From Chloroflexaceae bacterium (GTDB lineage: Bacteria > Chloroflexota > Chloroflexia > Chloroflexales > Chloroflexaceae), in contig JAOACN010000663.1 in the NCBI GenBank assembly GCA_026417815.1, positions 1-10,493 on the forward strand: a stretch of 10,493 bases of DNA, in the 5' to 3' direction. The position numbers and the translations under genes were made by a program. Below the pieces are notes generated by a model that was not told where the DNA came from, ran no database searches, and worked only from the letters and a program-made list of their open reading frames with translations. Shown one piece after another: positions 6,552 to 10,493 of this stretch. Numbering within the stretch: the first letter of the stretch is position 1; every line of letters begins with the position of its first letter.

Positions 6552-7103
6552 TTACGCTCCCGCAAGCAATTCGCGCGCTACCTGGTTGAGGGTGCGCCCT
6601 TCGGCGCGGCCCTTGAAGCGCTCCATCAGCACCGGCATCAGTTTGCCGATGGCGGCGGGGCCGCTCAGGCCCAGTTCCGCGATAATCGCGGCCACTTCGG
6701 GGCGCAATTCTTCGGCGCTCAACATGCGTGGCAGGTAGGCTTCGAGAACGGCCATCTCAGCCTCCTCCTGGGCGGCGAGATCGAGCCGGCCTCCCTTGCG
6801 GTACATCTCGGCGGCCTCCTGGCGCCGCTTGACCTCTTTGGCGATCACGGCCACCTGCTCGGCCGGATCGAGGGCCTCCTGCCCGCCGGTTTCAATCGCT
6901 GCCAGGGCCGCGTCGCGGGCGGCGGCATCGTCGGCGAATTGCTGTTCAATCGCCCGAGCCGCCGCTTCGTAGCGCGCCCGCGCCGCCTCGAGCCGGGCGC
7001 TCTGCAGGGCCGCGCGGGCGCTGCGAATCGCGTTGACGCGCACCTTGTCACCCGCTTTCATCGCCGTTTTCAGATCGGCTGCCAGTTGCTCGTCGATCGT
7101 CAT
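6552..7103 (-). CDS. yqeY: GatB/YqeY domain protein with Ala-rich insertion
   Basis: A 183-residue YqeY-family protein. The domain resembles the C-terminal tRNA-binding tail of GatB, the amidotransferase subunit; the free-standing protein has no settled biochemical role. Family signatures: LKTAMKAGDKVRVNAIRSAR (11-30), EVKRRQEAAEMYRKGGRLDLA (90-110), AVLEAYLP (118-125) and a C-terminal KGRAEGRTLNQVARELL (164-180). Between residues about 35 and 80 lies an Ala/Arg/Glu-rich helical segment that typical family members of about 150 residues lack. The ATG at 7103 has GAGG 7 nt upstream. An N-terminal extension to 7190 would overlap the whole end of gmk and is rejected. The gap to gmk is 10 nt and the ribosome site overlaps the gmk stop (TAGAGG), so translational coupling is likely. 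Confidence 0.9.
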   Translation of the reverse strand: MTIDEQLAADLKTAMKAGDKVRVNAIRSARAALQSARLEAARARYEAAARAIEQQFADDAAARDAALAAIETGGQEALDPAEQVAVIAKEVKRRQEAAEMYRKGGRLDLAAQEEAEMAVLEAYLPRMLSAEELRPEVAAIIAELGLSGPAAIGKLMPVLMERFKGRAEGRTLNQVARELLAGA

Positions 7104-7113
7104 GGCCCTACCT

Positions 7114-7746
7114 CTACAACCTGACCTGGCGCGGAAAGACGCGCTGCTTCTCGGCGATGATGATCGCCCGGATCTGCCCGACCGCCTCATCCAGCCGGTC
7201 CTCCCGGTTGATCACCACATAGTCAAAGTGCTGCACCTGTTCCATCTCCTGGCTCGCCATGGCCAGGCGCCGCTCGATCTCCTCCGGGCTCTCGGTGCGG
7301 CGCACGGTCAGCCGCCGACGCAACTCCTCGGTGCTGGCAGGCGCCAGGAAGATGAACACCGCCTCCGGAGCCAGCCGTTTGATCGTCGCCGCTCCATCAA
7401 CGTTGATCCGCAGCAGCACGTCGCGCCCGCTGGCCATCGCCTGGCGCACCTCGGACTTTGGAATGCCTTTGTACTGCCCGTAGACCTTCGCCCACTCCAG
7501 GAGTTCGTCGTCCCGGATCATCTGCTCGAAACGCTCCACCGAAACAAAGTGGTAGTCGTAGCCGTCAATCTCTCCTGGTCGGATGGGCCGACTCGTCGCC
7601 GTGACCACGAAGTGAAAGGGGAAGGCCAGTTCGCGCATGCGCATCAGCACCGAGTCCTTCCCCACCCCCGATGGCCCCGAGATGACCACCAGCAGCGGCA
7701 CGGGCGGCTTCCCATCAAGCTGGGGATTGCGGAGCAGTGGTGACAT
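7114..7746 (-). CDS. gmk: Guanylate kinase
   Basis: A 210-residue kinase that phosphorylates GMP (and dGMP) to GDP with ATP. The P-loop SGPSGVGKD is at 23-31, the GMP-binding segment TSRPIRPGEIDGYDYHFVS at 51-69, EWAKVYGQYKGIP at 84-96, the GRDVLLRINVDGA strand and loop at 107-119, the Arg-rich lid RRTESPEEIERRL at 149-161, and DYVVIN near 175-180. The P-loop lysine is followed by Asp-Ser in place of the common Ser/Gly-Thr. The N-terminus has about 15 extra residues before the first strand. GAGGA lies 12 nt upstream of the ATG. It is the first gene of a three-gene minus-strand operon and divergent from the NFACT gene. Confidence 0.96.
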   Translation of the reverse strand: MSPLLRNPQLDGKPPVPLLVVISGPSGVGKDSVLMRMRELAFPFHFVVTATSRPIRPGEIDGYDYHFVSVERFEQMIRDDELLEWAKVYGQYKGIPKSEVRQAMASGRDVLLRINVDGAATIKRLAPEAVFIFLAPASTEELRRRLTVRRTESPEEIERRLAMASQEMEQVQHFDYVVINREDRLDEAVGQIRAIIIAEKQRVFPRQVRL

Positions 7747-7815
7747 CAGTAACGCGCGTCCTCGTTTCAGGTGTGCCGTGGCTCGCTTCAGCGCCCGCGC
7801 GAAGCCTGGTCAGGG

Positions 7816-7862
7816 GTGACCACGATCACTCACGATTTGCTATGATACCATCAGGGTATCAT
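7816..7862 (+). promoter_or_regulatory. NFACT promoter candidate with overlapping palindrome
   Basis: TATGAT (7841-7846) fits a -10 box with one mismatch; GTGACC (7816-7821) is a weak -35 at 19 nt. A perfect palindrome ATGATACC-ATCAG-GGTATCAT (7842-7862) overlaps the -10 and the expected start of transcription, 18-38 nt before the ATG at 7880. It could be an operator or a 5' leader hairpin. Because gmk diverges from the same 133-bp gap (7747-7879), one regulator could act on both genes. Nothing else is apparent in the gap. Confidence 0.45.
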
Positions 7863-7879
7863 CGTAGTGGGAAGCAGGT

Positions 7880-9709
7880 ATGTATTTCGACGCTCTGACC
7901 CTTGCCGCTGTTGCCGATGAACTGCGCGCGAGCGTGCTCGGCGGGCGCGTGCAGCGGGTCATCCTTACCGGTCCGCTCAGCCTGGGCCTGGAGGTCTACG
8001 CCCATCGGCAGCGCGTGCAGGTGCTCGCGTCGGCCCATCCGCAACTGGCCCGCGTGCATCTGGTACGCGGGCGGCTCACACGAGGAGTCGATCAGGAGAC
8101 GCCACTGCTCCTGTTGTTGCGCAAATATGTGCTGGGCGGGCGGATCGTAGGCGTCGAGCAGCCTCTGCTCGAACGAGTGCTTGTGCTAAGTATAGTCAAA
8201 CCAGCGCCCTTACGCAACAGCAATCCGCTGGCCGACGATCCCGACGTTGACGAGAGCGAACCTGATGCCGATGTGCCTGAAGCTTTTCCTGCGGCCGCGC
8301 CCGAGATGCTGCGCTGCGAGCTGGTGATCGAGCCGCAGGACCGGCGCAGTAACATTATTCTGGTGGATGATGATAACCGCATTCTCGACAGCGTCAAGCG
8401 CGTCACCCCGCGGATGAGCAGCCGGGTGGTCCTGCCGCGCCACGTCTACGAGGCGCCGCCCCCGCCCGACAAGCGCGATCCGACTCGCGCTACCGCCGCC
8501 GGCATCGCCGCCCTCGCCGCCGGGCGCGAGCGCGACCTGGCCCGTGCGTTGGTGGCGGCCTACCGCGGGGTCTCCCCGCAGGTGGCCCGCGAGGCCGTCT
8601 TCCGCGCCCTGGGGCGCGTCACGGCCACCGTGGATGAACCGCTGCCCCACTACACCCTGGCGGCGCGGCTGCGCGAGTTGTTTACCGCGCCCCCCGAGCC
8701 TTCCCTGGCCCTCGACGAGGAGGGTCGGCCCGTGGCCTACGCGCCCTATGCCCTCACCCATCTGCCGCGCGTCGTCGCCGTCGCCAGTATGAGCGAGGCC
8801 CTGGAGCGTTTCTACCTTGCCCACGAGCAGTTGACCGGCCACCAGCAGCGCCGCGAGGCCCTGAGCGGGCAGCTTCGGTCGGCGCGGGCGCGCCTCGAAC
8901 GCCAGCGCGACCAGATCGCCGCGGAGCTGGAGAAGGCCCGCGAGGTGGAAACCCTGCGCTGGGAGGGGGAGATGATCTTCGCCTTCATGCACACCCTGCG
9001 CCCCGGCCAGGAGACGCTTGAGGTGGAGGGGCGCCGCATCGCCCTCGACCCGCGCCAGAACCCCGTCGAGCAGGCCCGGGCCCGCTTCCGCGCCTACGAC
9101 AAGGCCCGCAGCGCCCTCAATGGCCTCCCGGAGCGGCTCGAAGCCGTCGAGAACCGCATCAAGGGCCTCGATGAACTGGAGACCCTGCTGCAACTCAGCG
9201 ACGGCTACGCCCAGATCGAGCAACTCGCCCGCGAGGCCGAGGAACTGGGCTACCTCCACGAACCCGCCGGTCCGGCCCCTGCGCGCCGCGCGGCCCGCCC
9301 GGCGCGTCTGCGGCCCCTGCAACTCTTCTCCAGCGACGGCCTGGAGATCGCCGTGGGACGCAGCGCCCGCGAGAATGAGCACGTCACCTTTCGCCTGGCG
9401 CGGGGCGAGGATCTCTGGCTCCACGCCCGCGGTCTCCCCGGCAGCCACGTAATCGTCCGTAGCGGCGGGCGCCCCGTGCCGGAGACGACCCTGGTGGAAG
9501 CTGCCGGCCTGGCGGCCTATTTCAGCCCGGCGCGGGCCGAGCCGGCGGTGGAGGTGGATGTCTGTCGCCGTGCCCTGGTGCGCAAGCTGCCCGGCGGCCC
9601 ACCCGGCCTGGTCACCTACCGCGCCGAGCGCACCCTGCGCGTGGCCCCCCGGGCGCCGGAGACGCGCGACGCGGCGGATGGCCCCGTCAACCGGGACGCG
9701 CCGGGTTGA
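7880..9709 (+). CDS. rqcH: NFACT family protein, RqcH/Rqc2 homologue
   Basis: A 609-residue protein with the NFACT order: NFACT-N (about 1-205), helical HhH-like middle (about 210-265), a long coiled coil split by a small domain (about 303-460), and the NFACT-R RNA-binding domain (about 478-590) with the hallmark DLWLHARGLPGSHV (511-524) and VRKLPGGPPGLVTY (567-580). Bacterial RqcH binds 50S subunits carrying stalled peptidyl-tRNA and recruits tRNA-Ala to add alanine tails. Some members are annotated as fibronectin-binding proteins, but no secretion signal is visible. Oddities: the conserved Asp-Arg pair near residue 98 reads Glu98-Arg99; the usual MGxHSNI motif reads QDRRSNI (153-159); and an acidic Asp/Glu/Pro-rich insertion occupies about 113-143. 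The start ATG is preceded by GGAAG at 5 nt. The TGA stop lies inside a TTGACA promoter box. Confidence 0.93.
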   Translation: MYFDALTLAAVADELRASVLGGRVQRVILTGPLSLGLEVYAHRQRVQVLASAHPQLARVHLVRGRLTRGVDQETPLLLLLRKYVLGGRIVGVEQPLLERVLVLSIVKPAPLRNSNPLADDPDVDESEPDADVPEAFPAAAPEMLRCELVIEPQDRRSNIILVDDDNRILDSVKRVTPRMSSRVVLPRHVYEAPPPPDKRDPTRATAAGIAALAAGRERDLARALVAAYRGVSPQVAREAVFRALGRVTATVDEPLPHYTLAARLRELFTAPPEPSLALDEEGRPVAYAPYALTHLPRVVAVASMSEALERFYLAHEQLTGHQQRREALSGQLRSARARLERQRDQIAAELEKAREVETLRWEGEMIFAFMHTLRPGQETLEVEGRRIALDPRQNPVEQARARFRAYDKARSALNGLPERLEAVENRIKGLDELETLLQLSDGYAQIEQLAREAEELGYLHEPAGPAPARRAARPARLRPLQLFSSDGLEIAVGRSARENEHVTFRLARGEDLWLHARGLPGSHVIVRSGGRPVPETTLVEAAGLAAYFSPARAEPAVEVDVCRRALVRKLPGGPPGLVTYRAERTLRVAPRAPETRDAADGPVNRDAPG

Positions 9710-9734
9710 CATCGCACAGCCCCGTCGGTACAAT
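9706..9734 (+). promoter_or_regulatory. Near-consensus sigma-70 promoter
   Basis: A perfect TTGACA (9706-9711) is followed after exactly 17 nt by TACAAT (9729-9734), one base from TATAAT. It is the best promoter match in the window, and its -35 box contains the stop codon of the NFACT gene. The expected start is near 9741. The transcript would at once enter the strong hairpin at 9764-9802, and the next plausible gene begins at 10072. It may serve that gene, or a short RNA. Confidence 0.6.
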
Positions 9735-9763
9735 CGGGCGACCTTGACGGGCTGAACTGACGC

Positions 9764-9802
9764 CCAGGACCTCACAGGTTTGCTAAACTTGTGAGGTCTG
9801 GG
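9764..9802 (+). terminator. Strong hairpin, terminator or attenuator candidate
   Basis: Arms 9764-9781 and 9785-9802 (GGACCTCACAGGTTT and AAACTTGTGAGGTCT at the core) pair over 15 consecutive positions including two G-T wobbles, then two more after one mismatch, around the loop GCT. It lies 55 nt after the NFACT stop and about 25 nt after the expected start of the 9706 promoter. No U-tract follows, so factor-independent termination is not certain. It does not belong to the other two palindrome families here. Confidence 0.6.
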
Positions 9803-9816
9803 TTGCCTATCAGGTT

Positions 9817-9970
9817 GCCCCTGTCAGGCAGGGGCTGGGGAAACCTGATTTCCCCGCGATCATAGCCAGCCCTCCTGCCGGGCAGGGGTGCGGGGAAACC
9901 CGGTTTCCACGAGTTCACACCATCCCCCTGTCAGGCAGGGGGCTGGGGAAACGCGATTTCCTCAGCCCCC
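9817..9970. repeat. Three tandem double-hairpin units of about 53 bp
   Basis: Units begin near 9818, 9871 and 9924. Each has a hairpin around CAGG/CAGGGG (GCCCCTG-TCAGG-CAGGGGC at 9817-9835; CCTGCC-G-GGCAGG at 9874-9886; CCCCCTG-TCAGG-CAGGGGG at 9924-9942) followed by a GGGGAAA...TTTCCCC palindrome (9837-9855; 9894-9908; 9947-9961). In the third unit the second stem is lengthened by GGGGGCTG and CAGCCCCC (9938-9945 and 9963-9970). Units differ at many positions, and compensating changes keep the stems. They are single-strand symmetric elements with no spacer regularity of a CRISPR. Confidence 0.75.
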
Positions 9971-9995
9971 TCCAACCGGCTGTTTAGATGCCCAC

Positions 9996-10046
9996 GCGGC
10001 TTTGCCGCACAAAGACGGGAGGAATCGGGAGGGCGCCGCCCTCCCG
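9996..10046. repeat. Two triloop hairpins before the small membrane protein gene
   Basis: GCGGC-TTT-GCCGC (9996-10008) and CGGGAGGGC-GCC-GCCCTCCCG (10026-10046, nine perfect pairs). The second is a member of the family seen at 1335, 3186 and 10372. It ends 13 nt before the ribosome site of the gene at 10072. Confidence 0.65.
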
Positions 10047-10071
10047 GACCCTCCCGCGCGGAGCCTGGTGT

Positions 10072-10320
10072 ATGTTCAAACGCCCCGGACCGGAAGAGAA
10101 CGAACAGGATCGCCTCTGGCTGCGCCAGTTAAAGGCGGTGATCGAGACCCAGGTCGCCCGGCGCCCCTTTCTGTTCCAGATGCGCGCCGTGGCGCGCCAG
10201 CTCCGCTACGAGCGTGAGCACTGGTCGGTGCTGGTCCCCTTCTTGCTGGTGGTCTTCCTGGTGGTCTACCGCCGCGAACGCGCCCGGGTGCTGGAGGTTG
10301 CCCGCCGGCTGGCCGAGTAG
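10072..10320 (+). CDS. Small single-helix membrane protein, function unknown
   Basis: An 82-residue protein that I do not recognise. The N-terminal half (1-50) is charged and probably helical, with many Arg, Glu and Gln. Residues 51-66 (WSVLVPFLLVVFLVVY) form one membrane helix, followed by a basic tail (RRERARVLEVARRL) that would be cytosolic by the positive-inside rule. The ATG is preceded by GGAG at 8 nt. An extension in the same frame to 9988 would translate repeat hairpins and is rejected. Codon use resembles the other genes (G/C third positions). It lies in a cluster of palindromic repeats and may be read from the promoter at 9706. Composition and ribosome site support it as real, but homology would settle this. 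Confidence 0.6.
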   Translation: MFKRPGPEENEQDRLWLRQLKAVIETQVARRPFLFQMRAVARQLRYEREHWSVLVPFLLVVFLVVYRRERARVLEVARRLAE

Positions 10321-10329
10321 GAGCGCGTA

Positions 10330-10366
10330 GGGAAACCCGGTTTCCCCGGGCCCCTGCCCGCCGGGG
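10330..10366. repeat. Palindromic repeats downstream of the small gene
   Basis: GGGAAACC-C-GGTTTCCC (10330-10346) starts 9 nt past the stop codon and runs into CCCCGG (10344-10349) and CCGGGG (10361-10366) with an 11-nt loop. The two stems overlap and are mutually exclusive as RNA. The first belongs to the GGGGAAACC family. Confidence 0.6.
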
Positions 10367-10371
10367 AGGTT

Positions 10372-10396
10372 TCTGGGAGGGCGAAGCCCTCCCAGA
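10372..10396. repeat. GGGAGGGC-family hairpin, longest copy
   Basis: TCTGGGAGGGC-GAA-GCCCTCCCAGA, eleven perfect pairs around a 3-nt loop. It may act as a terminator for the small gene, though no U-tract follows. Confidence 0.65.
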
Positions 10397-10423
10397 CCAT
10401 TTCTGAGGTGCACATAGCCGATT

Positions 10424-10462
10424 GAAGGGGCACGGGGAAACCGGGTTTCCCCATGCCCCTTC
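10424..10462. repeat. GGGGAAACC-family palindrome with extended arms
   Basis: GGGGAAACC-G-GGTTTCCCC (10434-10452) is flanked by GAAGGGGCA (10424-10432) and TGCCCCTTC (10454-10462), interrupted only by the C/A mismatch at 10433/10453. It is the most symmetric copy of the family in the window. Confidence 0.7.
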
Positions 10463-10475
10463 CTCGAGGTTGCCC

Positions 10476-10493
10476 CTGTCTCTTATACACATC
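10476..10493 (-). other. Sequencing adapter (reverse-complement Tn5 mosaic end)
   Basis: CTGTCTCTTATACACATC is 18 of the 19 bases of the reverse-complement Nextera mosaic end. With 1-24 it forms an artificial terminal inverted repeat. Reverse-strand reading frames entering here begin with the artefact peptides MCIRDR and MYKRQ. The first five bases (CTGTC) are also part of the genomic repeat found at 9818-9825, so the exact junction is ambiguous. Confidence 0.97.

Noticed and set aside
7104..7190. N-terminal extension of the YqeY-like gene
   Set aside because: It overlaps the 3' end of gmk, has Arg/Ser-rich shadow composition, and a proper ribosome site marks the internal ATG at 7103.
8210..9775. 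Minus-strand ORF of 521 residues
   Set aside because: It is fully antisense to the NFACT gene, whose domains are clear. The reading is Gly/Ala/Arg/His-rich with no recognisable motif.
9817..9970. CRISPR array
   Set aside because: Only three diverged units, the whole unit is palindromic, there are no unique spacers of constant length, and no cas genes.
9988..10071. N-terminal extension of the small membrane protein gene
   Set aside because: It translates two repeat hairpins, and the ribosome site GGAG at 10060-10063 points to the ATG at 10072.
1..10493. Terminal inverted repeats of a composite Tn5/IS50-like transposon
   Set aside because: The inverted ends extend into Nextera adapter sequence, no transposase or cargo logic is present, and the interior is housekeeping DNA. 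They are library adapters.

Overview
This is a GC-rich bacterial chromosomal segment, most likely a metagenome or draft-genome contig. Both ends carry uncut Nextera/Tn5 adapter sequence in inverted orientation (1-24 and 10476-10493), so only about 25-10475 is biological DNA. The protein set and the many GC-rich intergenic hairpins suggest Chloroflexota (Roseiflexus/Chloroflexus-like). That is an inference from protein style, with no marker-gene proof in the window.

Layout from left to right: a minus-strand zinc-ribbon plus DUF4013 membrane protein (95-1030); a promoter and hairpin intergenic region (1031-1531); a plus-strand cobalamin pair, a CobC-like histidine phosphatase (1532-2146) and CobS (2182-2973); a 259-bp gap filled with inverted repeats; tsaD (3233-4294). 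tsaD converges on, and overlaps by 8 bp, a minus-strand operon that is read gmk (7746-7114), yqeY-like (7103-6552), pgpH-like 7TM-HD c-di-AMP phosphodiesterase (6542-4287). A short divergent intergenic region with a perfect palindrome (7842-7862) separates gmk from the plus-strand NFACT/RqcH gene (7880-9709). The last 780 bp hold a near-consensus promoter, a strong hairpin, three tandem hairpin units of about 53 bp, a small one-helix membrane protein (10072-10320) and more copies of the same palindromes.

Functionally these are housekeeping genes. CobC and CobS act together at the end of cobalamin nucleotide-loop assembly. TsaD makes the tRNA t6A modification. Gmk supplies GDP, PgpH degrades c-di-AMP, YqeY is a GatB-like tRNA-associated domain protein, and the NFACT protein is expected to rescue stalled 50S subunits by adding C-terminal tails. 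gmk beside rqcH, and yqeY near pgpH, both recall known Firmicutes neighbourhoods.

I see no CRISPR array, defence island, prophage, transposase, rRNA or tRNA. The least explained content is two families of intergenic palindromes (GGGAGGGC-3 nt-GCCCTCCC and GGGGAAACC-GGTTTCCCC). They recur in every larger gap except 7747-7879, and one copy appears to coincide with the point where the contig stops.
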